A stretch of DNA of 64,000 nt. Source: Novipirellula galeiformis. Its GTDB lineage: Bacteria; Planctomycetota; Planctomycetia; Pirellulales; Pirellulaceae. The position numbers and the translations under genes were made by a program. The DNA lies in assembly GCF_007860095.1 (NCBI RefSeq), contig NZ_SJPT01000002.1, positions 806,001-870,000 of the forward strand, given 5' to 3'. A model generated the notes under the pieces. That model had not been told where the DNA came from. It did no database searches and worked only from the letters and a program-made list of their open reading frames with translations. Positions 9,752 to 18,989 of this stretch are shown here, one piece after another; positions within the stretch are counted from its first letter, which is position 1, and each line of letters starts with the position of its first letter.

Positions 9752-10774
9752 TCACTCTCCACGAATGTGCTGCGCCATTCGTGGCAACACGAAGGGAACG
9801 AAGATGATGCCGGAATAATGATCCGCCAGCATGCGCACGTGATGATTCAGAGAGAGACCAATCCCGTTGGCAAGAGCGACCGCGTTTTTGATGTCGACGA
9901 CCTGATCGTAGTCCGCTGAATAGAGCCAAGTGTTGTTTGGATTCAGCCGATGGGCCACTCGCAGCGGTTCGACTTGTTCAACAATCGACTTGATCTCGTC
10001 GACCGACAATCCCGATTGTTCGAGTTGTTGTCGGAACCGGGCGGCGTCCCGTTTGCCGCTTTGAATCACGTCCATCAGATTCCCGCCGGCCAACAAAATA
10101 ATGACTTTGTCGTAACCGCAGTCGTCGTATCCACTATCGAGGCTAGCGCTAGTCGCCGAGACGAATCCTCCCAGACTTGTTCCCTGTAATGACACCTTGC
10201 CATCCTCGACAAAGGGTAATGCCGCGACGGCATCGCGAGCACGACGCACATCGGCGACCGCTTGACGCATCGCTTCGACAAGCTTGCGTCGATCGGGATC
10301 TTGGTTCGCGGTTCGTCGTTCCCCATAGTAGGGCAGATGAATTAGGAAGGCGTGCAGCCCACTGGCCTGGAAACCGCGAGCGAACACGCGGCCGGCAACC
10401 ATGTTGGATCCCGATTCGTGAACGACCACGACCGCCGGTCGCACCGCCGGTTTCTGATCGTCGTCGCGAGCCAAGTACCATTCCATTGTGACGCGATCAT
10501 TGAGCGCATCGCCGCTGGAGATCGGAGATGGAAACGAGACCAAGGCATCGCCCTTGGATGCCAACGGAGATCCGCATTTGACTTCAAACTTGCCCGGTTC
10601 CCAGAGCAAACCGTCGAGACACTTACGCGCGTCAGCCGACGCTTCCTCACGTGCGTCTAGGGTATCTTCACTGGCAAAGACCTGGCGCTCAAGGAACGCC
10701 AAATCGGCGCCTTCACAGAGGGCATCGACGCCCAAGAGTGAAACGAGCAACACAAACATCTGTAGCAATCTCAT
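9752..10774 (-). CDS. Exported alpha/beta hydrolase
   Basis: I choose ATG 10774, which puts a signal peptide at the start (MRLLQMFVLLVSLLGVDALC, with further hydrophobic character to GADLA), giving 340 residues. The upstream extension to 10837 is in frame but has no signal character. The nucleophile elbow GTSLGG lies near residue 189, the oxyanion region is VVHESGSN near residue 114, the acid is probably in YSADYD near residue 289, and the His is probably DHYSG near residue 320. The fold resembles dienelactone-hydrolase or abhydrolase-type esterases of planctomycetes. The substrate is unknown. It converges with the cupredoxin fragment, with only 56 bp between the stops. Confidence 0.8.
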   Translation of the reverse strand: MRLLQMFVLLVSLLGVDALCEGADLAFLERQVFASEDTLDAREEASADARKCLDGLLWEPGKFEVKCGSPLASKGDALVSFPSPISSGDALNDRVTMEWYLARDDDQKPAVRPAVVVVHESGSNMVAGRVFARGFQASGLHAFLIHLPYYGERRTANQDPDRRKLVEAMRQAVADVRRARDAVAALPFVEDGKVSLQGTSLGGFVSATSASLDSGYDDCGYDKVIILLAGGNLMDVIQSGKRDAARFRQQLEQSGLSVDEIKSIVEQVEPLRVAHRLNPNNTWLYSADYDQVVDIKNAVALANGIGLSLNHHVRMLADHYSGIIFVPFVLPRMAQHIRGE

Positions 10775-10890
10775 CAACAGCCGCCTCGGTCTGGATATTC
10801 GGAAAAACGCAGGGCCACCCCCCGTCAGTGTTGACACTATAGCTTAGGGGGATCTTCCCAGGTGTCTCAACCCGGTGGGCGATCAATTTT

Positions 10891-10933
10891 ACTTTTCCTC
10901 GCTCCCTCACGGATTTTCCTCGCTCCCGCACGG
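10891..10933. repeat. Two-copy direct repeat upstream of the SYLF gene
   Basis: Two adjacent 21-bp copies of TTTTCCTCGCTCCC-CACGG that differ at a few positions. They lie in the 565-bp gap between the divergent hydrolase (start 10774) and SYLF gene (start 11340). I see no other gene in that gap. Confidence 0.7.
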
Positions 10934-11339
10934 GATGGAACAACAGAGCTATTGAATCTGTAAAAAGGGGAGCTCGGGATCGGCGGGGATAACAACATCC
11001 GGAATGCCTGCGAATTCGGATTAACGACGAAGTTTCGGGCCGAGAAGACCGTATCGGCAACGCCGCGACCAAGGAGGCGTGGACACGGCCACCACCGGCG
11101 TACCCACTCGGCGAGGCTACGCGCCGGTGAGCAGGGCCCCGGATCTGTCGACTTGGCGAGAAGCCAATCGGAACGGAAGAAAAATGCCCCCGCTGGCGGT
11201 TCGCGTCTGTGGGCTTGGTCACGTTTGTATTCTTTTCTTCGCCTCGATCCTCTACACTTCAGCACGCAGCCACACGGGAACGTCTCGTTTACGGTTAACG
11301 AAAGCCCCCATCGTCCTCCCCTCGAAGACACCTTTTTAC

Positions 11340-12395
11340 ATGATGAATCGCACCGGCTTGATTGCTGCTATCCCGCTCGCCTTCGCGATGCTCGTGCAGA
11401 CGCCGACTTCGCAGGGCCAGTCGCCCGAAGAACAGGTGGTACTCGCCTCCACCGTTGTGCTCAATGAAGCCATGACGACGCCTTTGAACCGCGTTCCCCA
11501 GGCGATGTTAGCGAACGCATATGGGGTGGCGATCGTCCCCAATGTGATCAAAGGAAGTTTTATTGTCGGGGCGCGGCACGGACGAGGGCTACTGTTTGTG
11601 CGTGAACCCGAAGGGGTTTGGCGTGCCCCGGTCTTTATCACACTGACCGGTGGCAACATCGGCTGGCAGATCGGCGTGCAATCCTCGGACCTTATTCTTG
11701 TATTCAAGACCGAACGGAGCGTGCAGGGAATTTTATCAGGAAAGTTGACCCTCGGAGCCGATGCCGCGGCCGCGGCGGGCCCGGTTGGCCGCGAAACCGC
11801 GGTTGCGACCGATGGGCAATTACAGGCTGAGATTTACACCTACTCGCGTACCCGCGGCTTATTCGCCGGCGTATCGATCGACGGCTCGGTAGTGCAAGTC
11901 GATCCGCGGTCGACCGGAGCCTATTATCACAGCCCGGCACCGGGCCTACCTGTGGTTGTCCCACCGACGGCCGAACAATTGACGCTAACGATCGCACGCT
12001 TTGCCGGCAACACCGTGGCAACGGGAGCGCCGGTGGCATTACAAAATCATCAATCCCAATCGCAGTCCCCCGCAAGCACCGTGGAAGCGGACGCGTTACG
12101 CGCTCAGTTGCTGCAACAAGCTCCGCAACTCTACGCGGTGCTCGACGAGCAATGGAAAAGTTATTTGGCGTTGCCCTCGTCGATGCTTGCCGGCGGTGCC
12201 GCGACATCACCGCAAGAACTTCAAACCACGATCGACCACTTTAACGTCGCGGTCCGTGAGCCACAGTTTCAAAGTCTCGCCGCCCGTCCCGAGTTTCAAT
12301 CGGTTTACAGACTATTGAAACACTATCAACAAGCGATTCAACATCCCGCGCCGCCGCTCCAATTGCCGCCCCCCCCGCCAAACAACGGCCGCTAA
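11340..12395 (+). CDS. SYLF (YSC84-like) lipid-binding domain protein, exported
   Basis: From the ATG at 11340 (a second ATG follows directly) the protein has 351 residues and opens with a signal peptide, MNRTGLIAAIPLAFAMLVQT followed by PTSQGQ. The frame is open upstream to 11079, but that part has no signal and is not needed. The SYLF domain covers about residues 25-210: VPQAMLANAYGVAIVPNVIK, then GSFIVGARHGRGLL, GNIGWQIGVQSSDLILVF, and the closing GLFAGVSIDGSVV. SYLF domains bind phosphoinositides in eukaryotes, and bacterial homologues are usually exported or lipid-associated. The C-terminal 120 residues carry a Gln-rich linker, a helical stretch and a proline-rich tail (PPLQLPPPPP). Function in this organism is not known. 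Confidence 0.85.
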   Translation: MMNRTGLIAAIPLAFAMLVQTPTSQGQSPEEQVVLASTVVLNEAMTTPLNRVPQAMLANAYGVAIVPNVIKGSFIVGARHGRGLLFVREPEGVWRAPVFITLTGGNIGWQIGVQSSDLILVFKTERSVQGILSGKLTLGADAAAAAGPVGRETAVATDGQLQAEIYTYSRTRGLFAGVSIDGSVVQVDPRSTGAYYHSPAPGLPVVVPPTAEQLTLTIARFAGNTVATGAPVALQNHQSQSQSPASTVEADALRAQLLQQAPQLYAVLDEQWKSYLALPSSMLAGGAATSPQELQTTIDHFNVAVREPQFQSLAARPEFQSVYRLLKHYQQAIQHPAPPLQLPPPPPNNGR

Positions 12396-12436
12396 CGCGA
12401 GGCGACTTGAACGAACCGAGCAGATCGGACGAACGT

Positions 12437-12468
12437 GAAATCACGCGCCGAAGAAATCACGCGCCGAA
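12437..12468. repeat. Two-copy 16-bp tandem repeat
   Basis: GAAATCACGCGCCGAA occurs twice in direct succession, shortly after the SYLF gene stop. No gene is seen in 12396-12917 apart from this repeat and the dispersed repeat at 12631. Confidence 0.75.
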
Positions 12469-12630
12469 GCATGTCCTAGCCCGCTGAATCACCGCAACAT
12501 TGGAACGTCACTGCGCCATGGCGGCGTCCAGTCGCTTCAAGGGATCGGCCGCGTAGGGAGCTTGTTTGATTTTAATGTAGCGACATCGCCAGACGGTGGA
12601 ACGCGTTCTGGGGAACACGTGCTAGGGAAC

Positions 12631-12675
12631 ACAGCGACGGCTTGAAACCCACTTCATTTCTCAAAAGGCTCGAGC
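12631..12675. repeat. Dispersed intergenic repeat, copy 1
   Basis: A 45-bp stretch (from ACAGCGACGGCTTGAAACCC to GGCTCGAGC) is about 80 percent identical to 30287-30331, which is also intergenic. No coding meaning is apparent. It looks like a family of dispersed intergenic repeats. Confidence 0.6.
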
Positions 12676-12917
12676 GACCGCCGTCGCGACCGGCCCGATT
12701 GGAAAAATCGGAACCTTTTGACAGCGAAGATCGTCTCAGTGGGGTGAGTTTGACGGCCGTTGCCCCAACATCAGCTAAGCTTGCTTTGACTGGCGCTAGT
12801 TCGGATGAATCCAGCTTTAGGATTGCCACGTGCCATTTGTCACGCAGCACCACGTTCGTGGAAGGAAAATGGCTGCGGATCAATAGTGACGGATCAGCCA
12901 TTACGAGAATTATCAAT

Positions 12918-13121
12918 ATGAGCGACAGCCTAGAATCCCGATTGCAAGCATCATTGCAGAGACTTGGCTTTAGCAACATTCAAGTAAGTAGTGAGTCAAA
13001 CGGGCATATCCAACTATCAGGAACCGTCGAGGATCCCAACGAGCGAGCCTCCGCTTTGTCGATCGCTCGGACCACTCCGGGCGTAGCAAAGATTTCAAAT
13101 CGCATCTCGATCTCTTCTTAA
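12918..13121 (+). CDS. Small BON-domain protein
   Basis: A 67-residue protein starting at ATG 12918 (MSDSLESRLQ). It consists of a single BON domain: a leading helix (LESRLQASLQRLGF), a strand with the typical GHIQLSGTVEDPNERASAL turn, then a second helix and the closing strand VAKISNRISI. BON domains are thought to bind phospholipid or carbohydrate surfaces and occur in OsmY-type and secretin-associated proteins. There is no signal peptide at this start. The frame is open for another 92 codons upstream (to 12642), but that extension overlaps the dispersed repeat and has no domain, so I do not include it. Confidence 0.72.
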   Translation: MSDSLESRLQASLQRLGFSNIQVSSESNGHIQLSGTVEDPNERASALSIARTTPGVAKISNRISISS

Positions 13122-13199
13122 AGCCTGCTCACGGCGCCGGATTCTCAATCGCCCGCTTCGCGATCATCTCTACGTCAGTTCGGCTAAAGCCGTCTAAGC

Positions 13200-13232
13200 A
13201 AAAAAATGGCCTCGAATCATCCGATTCGAGGC
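13200..13232 (-). terminator. Rho-independent terminator of the Gly/His/Tyr-rich gene
   Basis: A perfect 9-bp stem (GCCTCGAAT / ATTCGAGGC, 6-base loop) at 13209-13232 is followed on the minus strand by a run of seven T at 13206-13200. It lies about 35 bp past the stop of the minus-strand gene at 13268. Confidence 0.85.
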
Positions 13233-13267
13233 GCTAAGCGTTTCTCAAGATCAAGCCATCCTCGAGC

Positions 13268-13642
13268 TTAGTGATGGTTTCCGATGCCGAGGTGGAATCG
13301 CCCGATGTCCAAGTGGACGCCGCCCCCGTGGCCATAGCTTGGAGTGTAACCGCGGTACCCCGACGAAGAACCACGGTAGCCCGACGAATAGCCGCGCGGA
13401 TACGATCCATATTGGTATCGCGAAGCGTGGGAGTGAATCGAGCGATGTTGGTTGTTGTGGTAACCGTGGCTCGATTGACCATACCTCACGCCACCATGCC
13501 CGTAGCTACCATGCCCATAATTTGAATGACCACCGTAGTGCCCGCCGTGTCCGTAGTGGTGATCTGCCGCCGAAGCGGTCGGAGCGGTTGCAAAGAGGGC
13601 GAGTGCGGCCGCGGTCAGAACGATTGCGAAGAGGCGTTTCAT
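13268..13642 (-). CDS. Gly/His/Tyr-rich secreted protein
   Basis: From ATG 13642 the product has 124 residues: a clear signal peptide (MKRLFAIVLTAAALALFATA, cleavage near SAADHH) and a mature part made almost only of Gly, His, Tyr, Ser and Arg, with loose repeats such as HYGHGGHYGGH and SSGYRGSSSGYRGY. The composition suggests metal binding or a structural coat protein, but no family is recognised. The gene carries its own terminator and has neighbours on either side in unrelated arrangements. An upstream in-frame ATG (13726) would add 28 residues before the signal and is not preferred. Confidence 0.75.
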   Translation of the reverse strand: MKRLFAIVLTAAALALFATAPTASAADHHYGHGGHYGGHSNYGHGSYGHGGVRYGQSSHGYHNNQHRSIHSHASRYQYGSYPRGYSSGYRGSSSGYRGYTPSYGHGGGVHLDIGRFHLGIGNHH

Positions 13643-13959
13643 GATTGATTCCTGGGAGGGAGGATTCCTGTGACGGAGAAGGCCGCCATGGACGAAAACT
13701 AAATCGCACATGGCGTGCCAACGCATAAACAGCGTAAAACCTGCGGTTCATGCACCCAAGGCGCCATCACTTCGACACCACCACAGGCGTCACAATGACG
13801 ACACCCGATTGCGAGCGTGCTGGAAGGCGGCCTCGTTCCAGGCCGTGTTTCTCCAACGACCGATGCTCCGTAGGAATTCTTTTGCTGCCCGACAACTCGC
13901 CAGCCCAGCCGGCCTCGTTTCCATTCACCGAGCACGCGAAGGCTTCCCGGCCGGAGGGG

Positions 13960-14847
13960 TTATGCGAGCGTTCTTTTGAAAAACGCGATCGTGCGCTGCC
14001 ACGCTAAGCCCGCAGCGGCCTTGTCGTAACGAGGCGTCGTGTCATTGTGAAACCCATGATTGACGCCGGGATAGACAAATGCTTCATACGACTTGCCGTG
14101 CTCCTGCAACGCTTTTTCCAACGCCGAGGCGCCCGCCATGATGCGGCGGTCAAGCTCCGCATTGTGAATCATCAACGGCGCCTTGATCTTCGCCACCTCA
14201 CTGACCTCAGGTTGGCTGCCGTAAAACGGCACCGCCGCGTCGATCAATTCGGGAGTCCGCACCGCCAATTGATACACCATCCCGCCGCCAAAACAGAAAC
14301 CCTCTGCGCCAACCTTGCCGGTGGACCTATCATGCCGTTTGAGAAACCTCGCAGCGGCAATGAAGTCTTGTGTCATTTCGTTACGGTCACGTTTCGCTTG
14401 CATCACGCGGCCTTCGTCATCATTGCCTGGATAGCCCCCAAGTGGTGTCAGTGCGTCGGGGGCAAAGGCCAAGAATCCTTCACTGGCCAAACGACGTGCA
14501 ACGTCTTCGATATACGGGTTCAACCCCCGATTCTCGTGAATCACCAATACGGCGGCAAACTTACTTCCCTGCGCAGGCATCGCCAAAAGGCCTTTCATTT
14601 CACCGTCGGCGTCGGGAGAATCGTAGGCGACCACCTCCGTTTTGATGCGGGGGTCGTTGGGAGCAACTTGTTGTGCCCAAGCGTAGTTCGGGCTGAGACT
14701 GGCAATCAGCGCTTCGACTGTAACACCGCCGACCGCGAACGCGGCCAACCGGCTGACGTATTCCCGCCGCGTCAATCGCCCGTGAGCATAGTCGTCGTAC
14801 AAATCCAATACCGTTGGATCAAACTGATTCGCCGTTTTTCGCTTCAT
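13960..14847 (-). CDS. Dienelactone hydrolase family protein
   Basis: The start at ATG 14847 is chosen over 14901 because a GGAG ribosome binding site stands about 8 bp before it. The protein has 295 residues. Residues about 18-55 form an unusual N-terminus with [20 protein letters not shown], a twin-arginine-like export signal often seen in this subgroup. The hydrolase domain follows with the oxyanion region VIHENRGLN near residue 104, the nucleophile Cys in GFCFGGG near residue 183, the acid probably in NAELDRR near residue 233, and the His in NHGFHND near residue 268. Family members hydrolyse dienelactones or related esters. The true substrate is unknown. It stands alone. Confidence 0.85.
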   Translation of the reverse strand: MKRKTANQFDPTVLDLYDDYAHGRLTRREYVSRLAAFAVGGVTVEALIASLSPNYAWAQQVAPNDPRIKTEVVAYDSPDADGEMKGLLAMPAQGSKFAAVLVIHENRGLNPYIEDVARRLASEGFLAFAPDALTPLGGYPGNDDEGRVMQAKRDRNEMTQDFIAAARFLKRHDRSTGKVGAEGFCFGGGMVYQLAVRTPELIDAAVPFYGSQPEVSEVAKIKAPLMIHNAELDRRIMAGASALEKALQEHGKSYEAFVYPGVNHGFHNDTTPRYDKAAAGLAWQRTIAFFKRTLA

Positions 14848-15167
14848 CGCATCACTCCGTGCAGAAAGAGGCATTGTCGTTAGGCACACACTGCGGGGCA
14901 CCCGTCCATCACGACTGCCCTTCGAACCGGGAATCGTCCGAGTATATCAGCCCTCCCATTCCGCCGCAGCAATTCGGGAGTTCTATGCGCCGTCCTATCA
15001 GCCTCCTAAGACGTCCTGTCGATGACCGGAAATTCGATTGCTTCATCATCATGGTCAGTCGCTCCGTCCTGCCATGTTCCGTTCCTAAAAGCTTTGACGT
15101 TGTGTGACGATGAATTTCGCGTCCGCAACACTGCGACTCACTGGCAACGGGACACTCGTTTTGCACT

Positions 15168-15189
15168 GGCACCCTATTTTCAGGGTGCC
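15168..15189 (-). other. Hairpin covering the stop codon of the UspA gene
   Basis: GGCACCCT / AGGGTGCC form a perfect 8-bp stem with a 6-base loop, and the TGA stop of the gene (15180-15182) lies at the loop. No T-run follows on the minus strand, so it is not a canonical terminator. It may protect the 3' end of the message. Confidence 0.4.
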
Positions 15190-16121
15190 GATTGAGCGTT
15201 CTCAGCAGCTTGCTGTTTCGCTTCGCGACGGACATGCTTATCTCTTAGAATCAACACACTGCAATGCACATGTCGCAACACGTACCGCGACGTGCTACCC
15301 AGAAACATTCGCGTCAACAGTCCGCTGTCGCTATCACCGGTTACGACCAAGTCGCACCCGTGCTCTTCAGCGTAATCGACTAACGCTTCGCCGACGTGAT
15401 TGGCTTCGACCAAATGCGTTTCCGTATTCACGCCCAGCTTCTGGAGCTGTGTTTCAAGATCGATCAATTGGGCATGAGATTGCTGCAACAACTGGTTCCA
15501 AAATGAACTCGCCTTTTGGCGAATGTCTTGGCGATAGAACGTGCTCAAGAGCAGAATGCGAACCAAGTGGACCTCGGTGCCGACGGGCCATTTGAACCCT
15601 TTTAGCCAATCGATCATGCGTTGATCCTCTGGGCTGCCTGACAACGCGAGCATGATTTTCCGCAGTTCCGGAGGCGCGCTCGATTCACGAGGCGGACGAA
15701 CAATCAACGTGGAAATATCACCATGCGTGGCAACGTAATCCGAGATACTTCCCAGCAACACACGCTCGAGCCCCGAGTGACCGACGGCCCCCAGAACGAC
15801 CAAATCCGCATCCGTCGTCTCGGCCAGATCGAGCAACTCCGTCGCAGGCGATCCGATCGGGATATGACACCGAAGCGAATGCACGGGACCCGCTAATTGA
15901 TCGGCCGTTTCTTTGACACGCGTTTGCGCCGCCTCTCGTTCTTCTTCGATAAACAAGCCAAGGTCCGAAGGCAATAACATCGTCCCCGCATCGATCATCA
16001 TCGGAGGAACGACCGCTGAAACGATGTCTAAGTCAATCGGCTTGCGAAACGGCAGTGAACGTAGGTAGTCGGCCGCCGCCTGAGAGTGCTTCGACGCATC
16101 GTTGGCTAACAGTACTCGCAT
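15180..16121 (-). CDS. Tandem universal stress protein (two UspA domains)
   Basis: From ATG 16121, preceded by a GGAG ribosome binding site, the protein has 313 residues and two Usp domains. Domain 1 (about 1-150) begins MRVLLANDASKHSQ and ends with the ATP-binding loop GAVGHSGLERVLLGSISDYV. Domain 2 (about 165-300) ends with GDSDSGLLTRMFLGSTSRYV and CSVLILRD. Domain 1 keeps the G-x2-G-x9-GS type loop. Domain 2 has a variant of it, so only one half may bind ATP. Such cytoplasmic proteins act in stress survival. A second tandem Usp protein with the same layout is encoded at 49176-50096. Confidence 0.88.
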   Translation of the reverse strand: MRVLLANDASKHSQAAADYLRSLPFRKPIDLDIVSAVVPPMMIDAGTMLLPSDLGLFIEEEREAAQTRVKETADQLAGPVHSLRCHIPIGSPATELLDLAETTDADLVVLGAVGHSGLERVLLGSISDYVATHGDISTLIVRPPRESSAPPELRKIMLALSGSPEDQRMIDWLKGFKWPVGTEVHLVRILLLSTFYRQDIRQKASSFWNQLLQQSHAQLIDLETQLQKLGVNTETHLVEANHVGEALVDYAEEHGCDLVVTGDSDSGLLTRMFLGSTSRYVLRHVHCSVLILRDKHVRREAKQQAAENAQSAP

Positions 16122-16531
16122 GATGGGCTCCGGTGTGAATCGATGGATGGTTGGCACGTTGCTTCTACAACTGATGCTGGGGCAATTTGAATGCCGCTTC
16201 ACGAGCGGCCAAATTCGGTCGCTGTCACGTTGCGAAACGCTCCACCCCGCACGTTGCCTCCTCTGGTGCGTGCGTCAACGCACAAGCAGTCGACCGTGTT
16301 AAATGGGTTGGCAATTCTCTTTCGACACGGCGACGGTGGCCGCACACGCGTTTACTCGCTTCGCAGAAGCGCGTCGGTCCTTTGGTGGGTCCAGAAAGGG
16401 CCCCACCGATTTCATTGATGGTCGGCGGTGCGGCGCAGGTCTCCGTTTCACTCTCCGTGCGTGCTACCGTGATTTACGTTTTAGCCAGGGAGTTTTTGCC
16501 AACCCGATGGATTCCAAATCTAGCTGGATTC

Positions 16532-17410
16532 TCAACGCAACAATCGCTTCATTGCTGCGGCAACGCCAAGCGTCACTTCGGTCATCCGTGTGTAATCGAG
16601 CGTTTCGGGCGTATCGGATTGACGGTGGTAATTCGGATTCCTCAGAAAGCTTGTGTCCGTCAACATCAATGCTGGGTAGCCTTGATCCCAAAATGAACTA
16701 TTGTCGCTACGGCGGATCTCGCTGATTTTCTCTGGCAGCACAATCGAAAAGAGAGGCAGTTGCGAACCGCATTTGAAACCACGGCGGAATGCCCAATTCA
16801 GTTTCCAAGAAGGCAAATTGCCGACCGCGGCCAGAAAGTTTCCCCGCTTTGGGAAGAACCGATGGAGTATTTGGGGAATCGATGCGGGGACCTGTTGGGA
16901 ACCGAGTTCGTCACGAAAATAGCCCAACATCTCCAAACAGAGCATGCCGACAAGTTTCTCGTTGCGTTTTCGTGATTGCCGCGCATGATACTGACTGCCC
17001 ATCGCGTGCAGGCTAAAGTAGGGCATCTCTTCGCAAGCGAAGGCGACGTAACGCGCCGACCTAGTGCCGCAATGATCATTCAACAAACGACTGACCTCGA
17101 TCATGACCGCAACGCCCGACGCATTGTCATCCGCTCCCGGAGTCGACCAAACCGTGTCGTAGTGTGCGCCTAATAGCACGATTTCATCGGCTTGCTTGGT
17201 CCCTTGTTTTTCAACGACCAAGTTCGTCGCTATCTCGCCCATCGCCTCGTACGACTCGTCACGCACTGGATATCCCATCCCGGACCATTGCCCCTTGATG
17301 TATCCGAGCGTGGCCTGGATGGTCTTAGGACGCTCAAGCGTGCGTGGTCCGATCAAACCGGCGATCCGGTCAACGTGCAAACGTAGATTCTGTTCAATTT
17401 CGCTGCACAT
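16532..17410 (-). CDS. M28 family metallopeptidase
   Basis: I choose ATG 17410 because a strong GGGAGGGG ribosome binding site lies about 3 bp upstream. The frame stays open to 17572, but the extra 54 residues carry no signal or domain. The 292-residue protein shows the co-catalytic zinc site of M28 peptidases: GAHYDT (His), GADDNASG (bridging Asp), CEEMPYF (Glu pair, with the catalytic Glu), LEMLGYF (Glu in place of the usual Asp position) and YHRQSDTPETLDY (last His). No signal peptide is seen at this start, so it may act in the cytoplasm. Substrates are probably small peptides. It stands next to a gene-free region. Confidence 0.85.
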   Translation of the reverse strand: MCSEIEQNLRLHVDRIAGLIGPRTLERPKTIQATLGYIKGQWSGMGYPVRDESYEAMGEIATNLVVEKQGTKQADEIVLLGAHYDTVWSTPGADDNASGVAVMIEVSRLLNDHCGTRSARYVAFACEEMPYFSLHAMGSQYHARQSRKRNEKLVGMLCLEMLGYFRDELGSQQVPASIPQILHRFFPKRGNFLAAVGNLPSWKLNWAFRRGFKCGSQLPLFSIVLPEKISEIRRSDNSSFWDQGYPALMLTDTSFLRNPNYHRQSDTPETLDYTRMTEVTLGVAAAMKRLLR

Positions 17411-17960
17411 CGTCCCCTCCCAACTCGATTTCACAACATGATTTTGCAAGTCCATTGACAAGGCTTTTGCACCACAGAACTCCCTCCACGCGAAAGATCG
17501 AATTGTAACGAATCTCCATCGTCGTGTTACAACACACTTCGCTACCAGACTGAAAACAGGCGAGACTCGCATCGCAAAACGATGAAAACGTTATCCATAG
17601 CTCCCGACGTGGTTACGCCCATCGCAGTCCTTTTGCAAAGATCCCTGCTTCCTCATTGCGACGGCCTCTTGCGAACGAGCGTGGCACCGTAAATCGAGAC
17701 GCCACATCCACGGTTCCAAACTCTGCGAGCACAATCAAATGAAAAACCAAGTTTCGGTTCATTCCTCTAGCGGGGATGCGGCGCGATTCAAGGTGCCGAT
17801 CAACTATGGCCACACGCTGATCGATTGAATCACGGCATGAGCTCCAGCGTCACGAAGCGTTTGGACCGTTCACTCCCGCAGTATCGATTGTTCATCGACG
17901 ATCGGGTTCTCGTAGTCGCACTGCGACATCCCCATCAACCGACTGCTGTCGCCTACGCCG

Positions 17961-18008
17961 ACCGCTAGCCCCGTCTACCGCTAGCCCCGTCTACCGCTAG
18001 CCCCGTCG
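17961..18008. repeat. Three-copy 16-bp tandem repeat
   Basis: Three head-to-tail copies of ACCGCTAGCCCCGTCT, the last with one mismatch, in the gene-free stretch. Confidence 0.9.
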
Positions 18009-18169
18009 ACGCTTAGATTCGGCAACGCAAACAATGGGGCAACTGAGGATCCACCTTGGCAAAATCGGAAAACAGCGTTGGATGGGGAAAGGACAATGTT
18101 CCCCCTCCTTATACGCGACGGCCAAATGAGGCACGTCGCGGCCACTATCCGCGGTCATCGGGATGCGAT

Positions 18170-18300
18170 TAAGCAGGTAGGCAGGAATCCTTGGGTGAAA
18201 TCCCATTAGCCGCTTGGGCGTTACCCCCGCTTGAACCGCTTGAACCGCGGCTAACGGCCAAAACGGCTAATCTACCGAAAGACTCCTGCCTACCTGCTTA
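18170..18300. repeat. 131-bp inverted-repeat element (MITE- or REP-like)
   Basis: Terminal arms TAAGCAGGTAGGCAGGAATC (18170-18189) and GACTCCTGCCTACCTGCTTA (18281-18300) are complementary at 19 of 20 positions. A second nested pair, ATTAGCCG (18205-18212) and CGGCTAAT (18264-18271), and a doubled CGCTTGAAC lie inside. No coding capacity. The unit can fold as one long hairpin, as small mobile or REP-type elements do. Confidence 0.7.
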
Positions 18301-18457
18301 GCGGTGCCTCAGCACAGGGGATCGAGGCCTTTCGAGAGGCGATATCGTCGCCATCGCTGCTTTGAATCGCCAAGCTAGCCATCATCTTCCCCGGCTCGAA
18401 CTACGTTCCGCCCGCCAGCCGAAATCACCACTTCGGCATGGGAGCTGCGAGAAGGCG

Positions 18458-18491
18458 TCAGTGCCACGCCTGAGTCAGTGCCACGCCTGAG
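18458..18491. repeat. Two-copy 17-bp tandem repeat
   Basis: TCAGTGCCACGCCTGAG occurs twice in direct succession in the gene-free stretch. Confidence 0.85.
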
Positions 18492-18989
18492 GTTGCTGAG
18501 TTCTGGGGGGGTCAATTGGAAACCCGCGAAGGTGGTAAACGCACCTTTGCGCGGTGTGGCTTGGAGCGTCGCTGTGACGCCCGACACTTGATGCCCAACG
18601 GCATCGTATCGCTAAGACTCTCCTTCCTCTCCAATGAGAGCTAGCTTTCTAACGTATACGAATGTTTTGTAAGGCAGGGCCTCGCTTGGACGTGGCCCCC
18701 CTCGAAACGAGGGGGTGTTCCGGGGGGTGTGATTAGCGCGGTTATCAGTCTTATACTCTGTTTTTTCGTTTTCGAAGCTAATATACATCCGATCGCCGCT
18801 CAATTCCTTTTGTGGGTTAGGAAGCTTGCGTAGACTATAGGGTATAACATCGGCGTGTAGACTCATCGCTTGGGTTTTGCCTGCGGCCGTTGCTTTCCAA
18901 CCGGACTGCTGGCCCGACGTCACCGACCTTGTTGTTTGCTTATCTCTGTCTTCCCTCATCCCGCAAACCTATTTGTTTTGCACTCCTCC

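Larger units (their letters stand above)
17411..18989. other. Gene-free stretch with repeats
   Basis: No credible gene in about 1.5 kb: the small open frames here have no start signals or domain character. It holds two tandem repeats (17961, 18458), a 131-bp inverted-repeat element (18170) and a GC-rich hairpin (18697-18715, ends CCCCCTCG / CGAGGGGG with AAA loop) about 275 bp before the proposed start of the giant gene at 18990. Confidence 0.7.

Noticed and set aside
14047-14883. A 278-codon plus-strand open frame
   Set aside because: Antisense to the dienelactone hydrolase, which has clear catalytic motifs. No domain seen in the opposite frame.
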